DNA of 37,342 nucleotides from Pelosinus sp. IPA-1 (GCF_030269905.1 NZ_BSVC01000017.1:1-37342), one strand, 5' to 3'; shown: positions 25,045-33,387, counted from the first letter of the stretch. Program-made: numbers and translations. Notes: generated from the sequence alone by a model not told the origin.

Positions 25045-26115
25045 TTATTTCTCCTCCTTCATAAACTTATCTCGAATAACTTGAGCCCTTAATTTCTTAC
25101 GATCATTTCCACTTAGTTCAGGACGACAGCTCATTTTTTGTAAAAAATTTGGTCTAGTAATCACCATAAGTTCGTTAAAATTACATTCTGGAACATCCTT
25201 GATAATTTCCAATTCATATCCCATTCGTACATCACTGAGAAGGGACAATGCCTCTTGACCTGACATACTACGGGCATATTTTAAAATACCGTAAGACCGC
25301 CATACCCGGTCAGCTAGCATATCTGTAGTCTCTGCATATAGACCACCCCTGGCCGTTCGTTCATGATCTACTACTTGCTTGACTACACTGTACAAATTAT
25401 CAATAATCTCCTGTTCCGTAAAGCCCAGGGTAAGCTGGTTAGATATTTGAAAAATGTTCCCCACCGCTTCCGTTCCTTCACCGTATAAGCCTCTAACTGT
25501 CAAACCAAGCTGAGTTACGGCATTTACGATTCGATTAATCTGTCCTGTGAGAACCAACGCAGGTAAATGTACCATAACAGAAGCTCTGAGTCCCGTACCT
25601 AGGTTAGTGGGACAAGAAGTTAAATACCCTAATTCTTCATTAAAGGCAATCGTATGCTTATTTTCAATAATATCATCTACTTGATTGGCACTTGCAAAAG
25701 CTTCCATTAAGTTAAGTCCCGGCATTAAGCATTGTATCCGCAGATGATCCTCTTCATTAACCATAATGCTTACTGTTGTATCCTGTTTTATAATTAGGGC
25801 TCGATTCCCTGCTTCACGGGCATGATTGGGACTAATAATATGTTTTTCAACTAATACTAACCTTTCTAATAGAGGTAACTTTTCTAAATCAAGAAACATA
25901 TACTCTGACTGTCCATCTATATTTAAATCACATAAAGACTGTTTAACCTGAGCCACGATCTGAGACAGTTGTTCTGCATTGGCCCTTTGTGGAAAAGGTA
26001 TTCCCTCCAAATTGCGCGCCAAGCGAATGCGACTGGCAAGAACAATATCACCATCTTGTGCACCACTACTCATCCAGTACACGAAAGGTTGATTCAGCAA
26101 ATTTTCAATTGTCAT
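25045..26115 (-). CDS. mcsB: Protein-arginine kinase McsB
   Basis: A 356-residue phosphagen kinase-like enzyme that phosphorylates arginine residues and marks proteins for ClpCP. The signatures are [15 protein letters not shown] near residue 28, and [20 protein letters not shown] (the active Cys loop) near residue 160-185. Arg-rich ATP-binding positions occur in ERTARGG. It lies between mcsA and clpC in the ctsR operon with only 3 bases between it and mcsA. Confidence 0.97.
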   Translation of the reverse strand: MTIENLLNQPFVYWMSSGAQDGDIVLASRIRLARNLEGIPFPQRANAEQLSQIVAQVKQSLCDLNIDGQSEYMFLDLEKLPLLERLVLVEKHIISPNHAREAGNRALIIKQDTTVSIMVNEEDHLRIQCLMPGLNLMEAFASANQVDDIIENKHTIAFNEELGYLTSCPTNLGTGLRASVMVHLPALVLTGQINRIVNAVTQLGLTVRGLYGEGTEAVGNIFQISNQLTLGFTEQEIIDNLYSVVKQVVDHERTARGGLYAETTDMLADRVWRSYGILKYARSMSGQEALSLLSDVRMGYELEIIKDVPECNFNELMVITRPNFLQKMSCRPELSGNDRKKLRAQVIRDKFMKEEK

Positions 26116-26118
26116 TTG

Positions 26119-26643
26119 CTACTCCTCCTTGCCCTTTAAGCCAATTTCTTTTTCTAATTTTTTAATATCATCCCGCAAGATAACAGCTTTTTCATACTCT
26201 TCATTTAGTACATACTGCTCTAATTGCTGACGCAAATTCTTGATTTGCTGCCTAATCTTCAATGTACTCCCACTACGTTTAGGGAATTTTCCAGTATGAC
26301 TACTTGCACCATGAATTCGTTTTAGTAACGGATCAAATTGTTCTCCAAAAACCGTATAACAAGCACTACAACCTACTTTTCCTTTTCGATTAAAATCATC
26401 ATAAGTCATTTTACACTCGGGGCAATGAGCTTGCCCTTCGACTATTTTAGAATCAGCAAAAAGTCCATGATTAAACATACCTTTTAAAAAGTCATGAACA
26501 TAGAACTGAGTATCAAATGCTAAACTAATTTCACCGGCAGCTTTTGCACATTCAGCACATAAATTTCTTTCTGTTTTTTGATTATTTACTATTTTGGTAA
26601 TATGCATACAAGCTGTACGTTTATTGCAATCATCACACAACAT
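26119..26643 (-). CDS. mcsA: McsA, activator of protein-arginine kinase McsB
   Basis: A 174-residue zinc protein. Four Cys pairs are visible: CDDC and CAEC near the N-terminus (residues about 3-35), then CPEC and CSAC in the middle (about 75-95). A C-terminal UVR motif follows (LEQYVLNEEYEKAVILRDDI). McsA binds and activates McsB and modulates CtsR. The gene lies 12 bases after ctsR. Confidence 0.95.
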   Translation of the reverse strand: MLCDDCNKRTACMHITKIVNNQKTERNLCAECAKAAGEISLAFDTQFYVHDFLKGMFNHGLFADSKIVEGQAHCPECKMTYDDFNRKGKVGCSACYTVFGEQFDPLLKRIHGASSHTGKFPKRSGSTLKIRQQIKNLRQQLEQYVLNEEYEKAVILRDDIKKLEKEIGLKGKEE

Positions 26644-26655
26644 ATTACACCCTCC

Positions 26656-27102
26656 TTACGTAAATTCTGCCAATTTGAGTATTAAGGATCGTAACATAGG
26701 GGCTCTTTCTTCTGGTTCTATGTGTTTATAAATCAGATCAAAAAAATGCATGATCAAACCAGCCTCCCTTCCTGTCAACATCCCTTGGGCTGTAAGACTT
26801 TTAACAATTTCTACTGCTTCAGTAAATATGGTATCCTCAAGAATTTGCTCTGCAGCATCCTCATAGATCATTGTATGTACAGGAATACGTTCAATGCGCA
26901 CAAATCCGCCTGATCCACGCTTTGATTCTACTAAAAAGCCTCGCTCCATTGTGAAACGTGTACTTAACACGTAACTAATTTGGGAGGGGGCACACTCAAT
27001 TTCTTCCGCCATTTCATTACGCTTTAATACAATGATATCTTCACATTCATTTGCAAGTTTATGCAAAATGAGTTTTTCAATAATATCTGCTAAATTACTC
27101 AT
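26656..27102 (-). CDS. ctsR: Transcriptional repressor CtsR
   Basis: A 148-residue repressor of class III heat-shock genes. The N-terminal winged helix includes the glycine-rich wing KRGSGGFVRIERI, which reads the heptad GTCAAA operator. The C-terminal part binds the McsB/ClpC partners. It heads the ctsR-mcsA-mcsB-clpC operon and is itself preceded by three GTCAAA heptads around its promoter, consistent with autorepression that is released on heat stress. Confidence 0.96.
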   Translation of the reverse strand: MSNLADIIEKLILHKLANECEDIIVLKRNEMAEEIECAPSQISYVLSTRFTMERGFLVESKRGSGGFVRIERIPVHTMIYEDAAEQILEDTIFTEAVEIVKSLTAQGMLTGREAGLIMHFFDLIYKHIEPEERAPMLRSLILKLAEFT

Positions 27103-27128
27103 AGTATCCCCTACCTGCTTACTACGTA

Positions 27129-27164
27129 TTTGACCTTTACTCTATTTTATTTGACTTTTTGACT
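27129..27164 (-). promoter_or_regulatory. CtsR heptad operators
   Basis: On the minus strand AGTCAAA occurs twice with one base between (27164-27158 and 27156-27150), and GGTCAAA once more at 27135-27129. The usual CtsR operator is two heptads three bases apart. Here the close pair sits inside the promoter spacer and the third heptad lies downstream of the -10 box, so binding would block RNA polymerase. Confidence 0.6.
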
Positions 27165-27172
27165 TTTTGCAA
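27144..27172 (-). promoter_or_regulatory. Promoter of ctsR operon
   Basis: TTGCAA, a 17-base spacer made almost wholly of two CtsR heptads, then TAAAAT on the minus strand. It starts 42 bases upstream of the ctsR ATG. Confidence 0.65.
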
Positions 27173-27216
27173 CTATATGACAAAAAAAAAATTATCTTTC
27201 CCGCAAAAAAGTAATC

Positions 27217-27741
27217 TTACCGCTTGTTTTTCCTTTTTAACCACTCATACAGTAAATATAAGACCGCTAGTGACATTAACATCCGATTGACCCAATTAAA
27301 TTCTCTCGCGAAATATTGGCTTTCAAAATAGGAGACTGGACTGTGAACGCTAAATAAGGATAAGGGATATAATAAATAATTTGCATAGGCAGCATGAGTC
27401 AAACTATCTATCAGTAAGTGGGTACCCCACCCTATGACAAAGGCTCGGGCACCTTTCATCTGGACGAGTAAGACAGTAATAAATACAATCCCCCAAACAA
27501 CTACAGAGTGACCAAGCAAATCTATTTTCACAACCCACGGATACATGGGTAATAGAGACATCATTTTAGCTGGGTCTAAGTGTAACAAATCAATCCATGA
27601 CAATTGCCCATGGAGCAACATGACCGCTACTGCGATGATATAAATATAATCCGGCAGCATGGAACCGAGTAAAAAGTTCCAAACCATTGGATGATGACGT
27701 GTTAAAAAGTAGATCCAGAATCCATGGTGCCAGGTAAACAT
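27217..27741 (-). CDS. Putative membrane-bound metal-dependent hydrolase
   Basis: A 174-residue membrane protein with about four hydrophobic segments (roughly 35-55, 75-95, 105-125, 150-165). His and Asp residues fall in positions like those of the YdjM/DUF457-type membrane hydrolases: WHHGFW, GSMLPDYI, LLGHSVVVW and WGTHLLIDSLTHA. I recognise only the general pattern and cannot give a substrate. The ATG follows GAGGG by 7 bases. It is upstream of ctsR on the same strand with no clear terminator between. Confidence 0.7.
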   Translation of the reverse strand: MFTWHHGFWIYFLTRHHPMVWNFLLGSMLPDYIYIIAVAVMLLHGQLSWIDLLHLDPAKMMSLLPMYPWVVKIDLLGHSVVVWGIVFITVLLVQMKGARAFVIGWGTHLLIDSLTHAAYANYLLYPLSLFSVHSPVSYFESQYFAREFNWVNRMLMSLAVLYLLYEWLKRKNKR

Positions 27742-27794
27742 GCTAATTCCCTCTTTCCTTTTCTATAGTATTACACAAATAAAGCCCAATCTAT

Positions 27795-27828
27795 GCCAAA
27801 AAGAAGAGAACGACTTCGCTCTCTTCTC
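27795..27828 (-). terminator. Terminator of flavodiiron gene
   Basis: AGAAGAG/CTCTTCT stem with an inner GC pair, followed by TTTTTGG on the minus strand, 7 bases after the stop codon. Confidence 0.75.
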
Positions 27829-27834
27829 TTCTAA

Positions 27835-29025
27835 TTATTTTTTATTCGCTTGTACTTTTTTCGCAAATTCTAGTCCAAAATTAAAACATTGTTCCTTCTC
27901 ATCTTTATTCGTTACCCATTTTAGCGCTAATTCAGAAGGTTCAACTTTTATCCCGGCTGCCTCCAAAGAATTCTCAAGGATCTTTTGTGCACCGCCAGCC
28001 CAACCATGGGCACTAAAAGCAGCCCCGAGTTTATTAACAGGCTTCAATCCTTGTATATACGATAAGAACCCACCCATTGTTGCTAAGACTGTATTATGTT
28101 GGGTCGAGGATCCAAGAATAACCCCACCAGCTTCTAATATGTCATTCATAATATCACTCATCGCTGATGTTTTTAGTCTATGTAACTTTACTTTTGCCCC
28201 TGAGGCGGAAGCACCTTCTAAAATACGGCGCGCCATATCTTCTGTTGCTCCCCACATGGTATCATAGACAATTACTACTGTATCATCATGGTATCCAGTA
28301 CCCCATTGCTCATATTTCTTCAAAATATCGGCAATATGGGAACGCCATATTACGCCGTGGCTAGGAGCAATCATTTTAATTGGCACAGTTTCTGCCTTTT
28401 TTAACGCGCCACCAACCAGTCTCGTATAAGGAAGTAAAATATTAGCATAATATTTAGCTGCTTCTTGCATAATATCATGGATTTCATTTTCATCATCAAA
28501 TGGATTTGACGTACAAATATGCTGTCCAAAGGCATCATTTGAAAACAAAATTTCTTCACCAGTGAGATAACTAGCCATGGAATCTGGCCAATGCAGCATA
28601 GGAAGAGTTATAAATTTTAATTGATTACGACCTAGATCTAATGCGTCGCCTTCTTTTACTACTTGGAAATCATAATCTTTTTGATAATGCTTTATGATGG
28701 ATTCTTTACCTTGCGCTGTCAAAACGACCTTGGCTTGTGGTGCCTTTTCCATAACCATCGGTAATGCACTTGCATGGTCAGGTTCTGTATGATTGCACAC
28801 AATATAATCAATTTTGGTAAGGTCAACTATTTGACTGACCCGCTCTAGTAATTCTGCTCCAAAAGGTGCTTTTACTGTATCGATTAAACAAATTTTTTCA
28901 TCTACAATTAAATAGGAATTATAAGTAATACCTCTGGGTGTAGCATAACCATGAAAATCTCTCATAGTCCAGTCAACTGCCCCCACAGAGTATACGCCTT
29001 TTGCAATTTGAACATTATTCATCAT
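27835..29025 (-). CDS. FprA-type flavodiiron protein
   Basis: A 396-residue A-type flavoprotein that reduces oxygen to water or nitric oxide to nitrous oxide in anaerobes. The N-terminal metallo-beta-lactamase-like diiron domain shows CNHTEPDHASALP (the H-x-E-x-D-H ligand set) and further His residues in PMLHWPDSM and APSHGVIW. From about residue 255 a flavodoxin domain begins (VVIVYDTMWGATEDMARRI), with the FMN phosphate loop. There is no C-terminal rubredoxin, so electrons would come from a separate partner. The ATG follows TAGGAGG. A protective role in an anaerobe fits with rubrerythrin at 35840. Confidence 0.94.
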   Translation of the reverse strand: MMNNVQIAKGVYSVGAVDWTMRDFHGYATPRGITYNSYLIVDEKICLIDTVKAPFGAELLERVSQIVDLTKIDYIVCNHTEPDHASALPMVMEKAPQAKVVLTAQGKESIIKHYQKDYDFQVVKEGDALDLGRNQLKFITLPMLHWPDSMASYLTGEEILFSNDAFGQHICTSNPFDDENEIHDIMQEAAKYYANILLPYTRLVGGALKKAETVPIKMIAPSHGVIWRSHIADILKKYEQWGTGYHDDTVVIVYDTMWGATEDMARRILEGASASGAKVKLHRLKTSAMSDIMNDILEAGGVILGSSTQHNTVLATMGGFLSYIQGLKPVNKLGAAFSAHGWAGGAQKILENSLEAAGIKVEPSELALKWVTNKDEKEQCFNFGLEFAKKVQANKK

Positions 29026-29062
29026 AGTAAATTTCCTCCTAAGTCTCCCAACTTCATTTTGT

Positions 29063-30010
29063 TTATAGTAAATTAGGTGCTTTTCTTATCGCCTCTAACA
29101 CCAAACTAGCTTCTTCAATAATATGCTCAATAATATCTTTCACTGGCTCTATCTTAGTCAATGGGAGTAAGCTTTGACCAGCTTGTACCATCCCATTCTC
29201 CACATCCCCGTCAATGGCGGCTAAACGATTTGTACCTGTTGCCAAACGAGCAAGTTCTTCTTCCGACGTATGCTGACGTTCTAATTCTAAGAAACGATCT
29301 GTAAATTTATTTTTAACACCACGAACAGCATGTCCGTGAAGCGCTCCTGTAACTACACTGTCGTTATCAGTTGCAGCAATTAATTTATGTTTTACATTGG
29401 AATGAACAGCACATTCTTCTGCTACTAAGAAACGAGTGCCCATTTGTATTCCTGATGCTCCCATTGCCAAGGCAGCTACTAATCCACGCCCATCAGCAAA
29501 GCCACCCGCAGCAATAACTGGAATATCAACCGCTGGAATTACTTGCGTCATTAAAGCCATCGTCGTTAATACTCCAATATGACCTCCCGCTTCCATTCCC
29601 TCTATTACAATCGCATCAGCACCTTTTTCCTGCACCCTTTTTGCTAATTTAACATTAGGTACTACTGGAATTTTTTTAATACCCGCCTCATCTAGCTGTG
29701 AGAAAAAAGGAATTGGATTTCCTGCCCCAAGAGTAACGAAGGCTACTTTTTCCTTGCAAATTACATCCATAATTTCGTCTTTATCTGATGCCATAAGTTG
29801 TACATTGACACCAAATGGTTTCGTCGTAAGGGATTTTGCTAAACGAATCTGTTCACCAACCCATTGGGCATTGCGACCGCCTGCTGCAATAATACCAGCA
29901 CCACCAGCTTCTGATACAGCTGCTGCTAACTTTCCGTCAGATACCCATGCCATACCGCCTTGAATGATAGGATATTTTATATTTAGCATCGTTGTTAGTT
30001 TTGTACTCAT
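29063..30010 (-). CDS. fabK: Enoyl-ACP reductase II, FabK type
   Basis: A 315-residue FMN-dependent TIM-barrel protein of the nitronate monooxygenase/FabK group. The start YPIIQGGMAWVSDGKLAAAV and the motif EGMEAGGHIG (residues about 139-148) are typical of FabK, which reduces enoyl-ACP in fatty acid elongation. AAGGFADGRGLVAALAMGA and GTRFLVAEEC complete the FMN site. No fab or acp genes are adjacent, so a nitronate monooxygenase is the alternative; I favour FabK from the motif wording. It is transcribed alone and divergently from the speD homologue. Confidence 0.82.
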   Translation of the reverse strand: MSTKLTTMLNIKYPIIQGGMAWVSDGKLAAAVSEAGGAGIIAAGGRNAQWVGEQIRLAKSLTTKPFGVNVQLMASDKDEIMDVICKEKVAFVTLGAGNPIPFFSQLDEAGIKKIPVVPNVKLAKRVQEKGADAIVIEGMEAGGHIGVLTTMALMTQVIPAVDIPVIAAGGFADGRGLVAALAMGASGIQMGTRFLVAEECAVHSNVKHKLIAATDNDSVVTGALHGHAVRGVKNKFTDRFLELERQHTSEEELARLATGTNRLAAIDGDVENGMVQAGQSLLPLTKIEPVKDIIEHIIEEASLVLEAIRKAPNLL

Positions 30011-30143
30011 CTTTGATCTTCCTTTCTTGAAATATATTATCTTTGGGAAAATTCACTATTTAATTACATTTTCCTGCAAAAACTCTTCTCTTATTTTCAT
30101 AAAACGAATATCCAGTATTTTCTGTATTTTTACATAAAATTAT

Positions 30144-30172
30144 ACTTTACAATTGTCGTTAATCAATTTATA
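30144..30172 (+). promoter_or_regulatory. Promoter of speD homologue
   Basis: TTTACA, a 17-base spacer and TATAAT on the plus strand. It leaves a leader of about 70 bases before the ATG. Confidence 0.75.
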
Positions 30173-30248
30173 ATGAAATGCTATATAATACATATAATAT
30201 ACGACGTAGATATAAGCTTTAATCATTACTTATAAAGGGGAATTTAGT

Positions 30249-30707
30249 ATGATAATGGGAATAATTGGCAGACACCTAACGATTGATATGTATGGATGTA
30301 ACTTTGAAAGTCTTACTAATATTGAATTTATAAAAAAGGCAATGACAGTAGCCATTGCTGAATCCAATATGACACTACTCAATTTCACTTATCATAAATT
30401 TGAATCACAAGGATTGACAGTGTTAGCACTATTAGCAGAAGGTCATATGAGTGTACATAGTTACCCAGAAAAAGGATATGCTGCCATCGATGTTTTTACC
30501 TGTAGCGACAACAGTCAACTTAACCAAGCATCTAATGCATTGAAACGTTTTTTAAAACCTGAAAAGACGAAAATTACCAATATTAAACGAGGTGATTTCG
30601 GTTCTATCAGTGATATGAAACCCAAAATTAAAGTTAGTGTTACTCCTATACGCCGCGTGCGGGATACAGGAGTGAAAGTTTTTAAATTTTTGTCTCGTTC
30701 TAAATAG
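30249..30707 (+). CDS. S-adenosylmethionine decarboxylase (SpeD) homologue lacking the pyruvoyl serine
   Basis: A 152-residue protein clearly of the short SpeD family (IGRHLTIDMYGCNF, then FESQG, HSYPEKGYAAIDVFTC). SpeD normally cleaves itself between Glu62 and Ser63 in a motif like SESHLTIHSFPE, turning the serine into a pyruvoyl cofactor. Here the motif reads AEGHMSVHSYPE: codon GGT gives Gly at that place. The family's helper Ser55 is Thr, while His68 and Cys83 are kept. By known chemistry it could not form pyruvoyl, so it is probably not an active decarboxylase. A 40-residue basic C-terminal tail (KRGDFGSISDMKPK onward) extends beyond the B. subtilis-type protein. It has its own promoter and terminator and no polyamine genes nearby. 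Confidence 0.85.
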   Translation: MIMGIIGRHLTIDMYGCNFESLTNIEFIKKAMTVAIAESNMTLLNFTYHKFESQGLTVLALLAEGHMSVHSYPEKGYAAIDVFTCSDNSQLNQASNALKRFLKPEKTKITNIKRGDFGSISDMKPKIKVSVTPIRRVRDTGVKVFKFLSRSK

Positions 30708-30708
30708 A

Positions 30709-30765
30709 ATTAATAAAAAACCGTTATTACAGGTATGAGCCCTGTAATAACGGTTTTTTATTAAT
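30709..30765. terminator. Bidirectional terminator overlapping HPr stop
   Basis: A near 25-base-pair perfect stem whose ends are A and T runs, with loop TATGAGC. It lies between convergent speD-like and HPr genes and contains the HPr stop codon (30761-30763). Confidence 0.92.
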
Positions 30766-31027
30766 TTTCGCCAAAATTACTAGCAATAAGCTCTTCTAAG
30801 GCTTTTATACATTCTTCCTCATCTTCGCCTTCAACAGTAATATTAATTTGAGCATTTTGTTTTATGCCCATTCCCATTACGGCTAAAATACTCTTACCAT
30901 CCGCTGTCTTATTATTCCCTGTAATTCTAACTTTACTTTTAAAATTTGCCGCCTTTTGTACAAACTGAGCTGCCGGCCTAGCATGTAACCCACTATTATT
31001 TGTAATTGTAATTTGTTTTTCAATCAT
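30761..31027 (-). CDS. ptsH: HPr phosphocarrier protein
   Basis: An 88-residue HPr, the small protein that carries phosphate from enzyme I to sugar-specific PTS proteins. The active histidine lies in NNSGLHARPAAQFVQ (His15 region), and the regulatory serine used by HPr kinase in Firmicutes lies in DGKSILAVMG. Its place just downstream of dhaKLM suggests it supplies phosphate to DhaM, though it may be the general HPr of the cell. No enzyme I gene is in the window. Confidence 0.93.
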   Translation of the reverse strand: MIEKQITITNNSGLHARPAAQFVQKAANFKSKVRITGNNKTADGKSILAVMGMGIKQNAQINITVEGEDEEECIKALEELIASNFGEN

Positions 31028-31086
31028 ATGTATCCCTCACTAAAAATTATTATTGAAAATCTAGTAGCTAGTTCCTACTAAATGGT

Positions 31087-31160
31087 TGAACCACAAAGGC
31101 ACAAAGGACACGATCCCCTCCTTTGTGTGCCACCGGAGGTGGCAGTGTCTTTGTGGTTCA
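31087..31160. repeat. Branched palindromic intergenic repeat, copy 2
   Basis: A 74-base element between dhaM and the HPr gene, related to 8036-8126. The ends TGAACCACAAAG.../...CTTTGTGGTTCA are inverted. An inner CACAAAGGA/TCCTTTGTG pairing and a perfect GCCACC-GGA-GGTGGC hairpin occupy the places of the two inner hairpins of copy 1, with different sequence but the same stem length. That points to selection for shape or to shared origin. Confidence 0.78.
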
Positions 31161-31207
31161 TTCAGCTTATTAATTATGATACTTAGCTAACAAGATAGGA
31201 ATCCTTT

Positions 31208-31600
31208 TTAGCACTTATTTAACGTACGTGCACCTTCCGCAGTTGCTATTACAGCAGACAATGAACTTCCTAAAGATGCTTCCACAACAGCACTAATAGC
31301 TCCTTCCAATATGGGAGCATCCGCAATCTTTACTTTAGCACGCAGTTCATCATCCAGAAAATCAAAAGCAGTTTCCGTACTGAGCACTGCACTACCGAGA
31401 TCGACTAGGACTGCAACACCATCACCCGTATTGGCCAAAACAATGGCTTCACTCACCTTAAATGCATCTGTACCTATACTACCATCGTCCATTCCACCAG
31501 CAGCAATAATCTGCTGGCTAGGGTTAGCCATTTGTAATGCCATTTCTCGTATACCTTCTGCGACCTTTTGACTATGTGAAACAATTACGACTCCTACCAT
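31208..31600 (-). CDS. dhaM: Dihydroxyacetone kinase phosphotransferase subunit DhaM
   Basis: A 130-residue protein with the mannose-type EIIA fold. The active histidine is His9 in VGVVIVSHSQKVAEGI, and the GGMDDGSIGTDA and LVDLGSAVLSTETA segments are typical. DhaM takes phosphate from HPr and passes it to ADP bound on DhaL. It has only the first domain, unlike E. coli DhaM, which also carries HPr and enzyme I parts; a separate HPr gene lies downstream. AGGAGG lies at the end of dhaL, 15 bases of gap. Confidence 0.93.
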   Translation of the reverse strand: MVGVVIVSHSQKVAEGIREMALQMANPSQQIIAAGGMDDGSIGTDAFKVSEAIVLANTGDGVAVLVDLGSAVLSTETAFDFLDDELRAKVKIADAPILEGAISAVVEASLGSSLSAVIATAEGARTLNKC

Positions 31601-31615
31601 ATCCCTACAGACCTC

Positions 31616-32248
31616 CTAATTATTGCCGCGAAGAAACTCCAATAAGGCGTGCAACATAATATAAGATGATGTGGCCCCAGCATCTTGATGTCCAATGCTA
31701 CGTTCACCAAGATAGCTGGCCCGACCTTTTGTTGCTGCAATCGTTTTAGTAAATTCGACACCCTCTTGAGCAGCATTACATGCCAACTCTAAACATTCGA
31801 TTACAGTTTTATTTACTTTTGCACCTTCCATAAATGCATCATAGGCAGGTTCTAAAGCATCTAACATGGTTTTTTCTCCACGAATCGCTTTTCCCCGTTC
31901 CTTAATCCCGGTAATAGCTGCTGCTAGCATCAAACTAGCAGTATCAGTATCAAGTTTGGTTTTACCTTGGCTTGGACCAGCAGCCCGTAAAAAAGCGGTA
32001 CCATATAATGGGCCAGAGGCACCTCCAACACTGGAAATTAACGTCATACCAATGGTTTTCATCACCTTACCGATATCCGTTTCTGCTTCTAATGCCTGCA
32101 TCTTGGCTTGTACTGCCTCAAAGCCTCTTGCCATGTTAATGCCATGATCTCCATCACCAATCGCAGCATCTAAATCTGTTAACATTTGTTTATCACGGAT
32201 AATCGCTTTTCCTATCGTATTTATAGCTTCAAATATATATCCACCCAT
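31616..32248 (-). CDS. dhaL: Dihydroxyacetone kinase ADP-binding subunit DhaL
   Basis: A 210-residue all-helical DhaL that holds ADP/ATP with two magnesium ions. The Asp cluster is seen in LDAAIGDGDHGINMARG, with SSVGGASGPLYGTAF and GRASYLGERSIGHQDAGA following. I start at the ATG at 32248 (MGGYIFEAI) because AAAGGGGG lies about 9 bases upstream; the longer frame to 32302 overlaps dhaK. It is the middle gene of dhaK-dhaL-dhaM, 16 bases after dhaK. Confidence 0.94.
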   Translation of the reverse strand: MGGYIFEAINTIGKAIIRDKQMLTDLDAAIGDGDHGINMARGFEAVQAKMQALEAETDIGKVMKTIGMTLISSVGGASGPLYGTAFLRAAGPSQGKTKLDTDTASLMLAAAITGIKERGKAIRGEKTMLDALEPAYDAFMEGAKVNKTVIECLELACNAAQEGVEFTKTIAATKGRASYLGERSIGHQDAGATSSYIMLHALLEFLRGNN

Positions 32249-32264
32249 AGAAATAAGTCCCCCT

Positions 32265-33260
32265 TTAAAACTGTACCAATGCTGGTGTATCTGCAGCAGC
32301 AAATAATAATTCTTTTAACTCGTCATCAAGCTTCAATATGCTAACTGAAAAACCAGCCATTTCTAAAGAAGTCATGTAATTACCTACGTAAGTCTTGGCA
32401 ATTTTAATCCCTTTATCTCCTAGTATAGCTGCAACTTTACGATTTATTACATATAACTCCATTAATGGTGTAGCTCCCAACCCATTAATTAGTACCGCTA
32501 CTTCTTCACCAGTTCCTAATGGCATATCTGCCAAAATTTTATCTACTAAATGATCTGTAATTTCATCAGCTGACCTTAATGCCTCACGGTGTGTGCCTGG
32601 TTCACCGTGAATCCCCATACCAATTTCAATTTCGTTATCTTCCAGTATAAAACTAGGTTTGCCAGCTGCTGGTACTGTGCACGGAGCAAGTGCCATCCCC
32701 ATAGATCTTACATTGCTGATTACTTTTTCTGCAACCCGTTTTACCTCCGCCAAATCTGCACCAGTTTCGGCTTTAGCGCCTGTAATTTTATGTACTAATA
32801 CTGTACCAGCAATCCCTCGGCGTCCAATCGTCCATGTGCTATTTTCCACCGCTACATCATCATTTACAATCACCTTGTCAACAACAATCCCATCAGCTTC
32901 TGCCATTTCAATTGCCATTTCAAAATTCATAACGTCACCGCTATAATTTTTTATAATCAAAAGTACTCCCTTGCCATTATCTACTGCTTTTACTGCCTCG
33001 TACACCTGATCTGGTGTAGGTGAAGTAAATACAGCACCAGCAACTGCACCATCTAACATTCCTCTACCAACAAAACCAGCATGAGAAGGTTCATGACCAC
33101 TGCCACCACCGCTGACTAAAGCAACTTTACTTTCTGGTGCATTGGCTCTTACCAATACATCAAAGCCTTCTATTCTTTTTACATACTGAGGGTGTGCCAA
33201 CACCATTCCTTGTAACATTTCCTCTACTACCTGTTCTGGTACATTAATAACTTTTTTCAT
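32265..33260 (-). CDS. dhaK: Dihydroxyacetone kinase substrate-binding subunit DhaK
   Basis: A 331-residue DhaK. It binds dihydroxyacetone covalently through a histidine: GGGSGHEPSHAGFVGRGML near residue 50 forms the substrate pocket, and the active His lies in GMGIHGEPGTHREAL near residue 218. It receives phosphate from DhaL-ADP to make dihydroxyacetone phosphate for glycolysis. It is the first gene of the operon, with GAAGGGGAG before its ATG and a -24/-12 promoter 110 bases upstream. Confidence 0.96.
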   Translation of the reverse strand: MKKVINVPEQVVEEMLQGMVLAHPQYVKRIEGFDVLVRANAPESKVALVSGGGSGHEPSHAGFVGRGMLDGAVAGAVFTSPTPDQVYEAVKAVDNGKGVLLIIKNYSGDVMNFEMAIEMAEADGIVVDKVIVNDDVAVENSTWTIGRRGIAGTVLVHKITGAKAETGADLAEVKRVAEKVISNVRSMGMALAPCTVPAAGKPSFILEDNEIEIGMGIHGEPGTHREALRSADEITDHLVDKILADMPLGTGEEVAVLINGLGATPLMELYVINRKVAAILGDKGIKIAKTYVGNYMTSLEMAGFSVSILKLDDELKELLFAAADTPALVQF

Positions 33261-33369
33261 TTTGTTTACTCCCCTTCGTTATTTTATATCCCATTTATGG
33301 CAGATTCCGATTTAAATAAGGAACTATGACTACATCCGATGAAACATTATTCCTTACTTATAGTTATAC

Positions 33370-33387
33370 AAGCAATATTCATGCCAA
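33370..33387 (-). promoter_or_regulatory. Sigma-54 (-24/-12) promoter of dhaKLM
   Basis: The minus strand reads TTGGCATGAATATTGCTT, matching TGGCACG-N4-TTGCA/T, with exactly ten bases between the conserved GG and GC. It lies 110-127 bases before dhaK and directly downstream of the gene for a sigma-54 activator, which makes a chance match unlikely. Confidence 0.85.

Noticed and set aside
27740-28267. 175-codon plus-strand frame opposite the flavodiiron gene
   Set aside because: It is antisense to a clear enzyme gene and runs through that gene's terminator hairpin.
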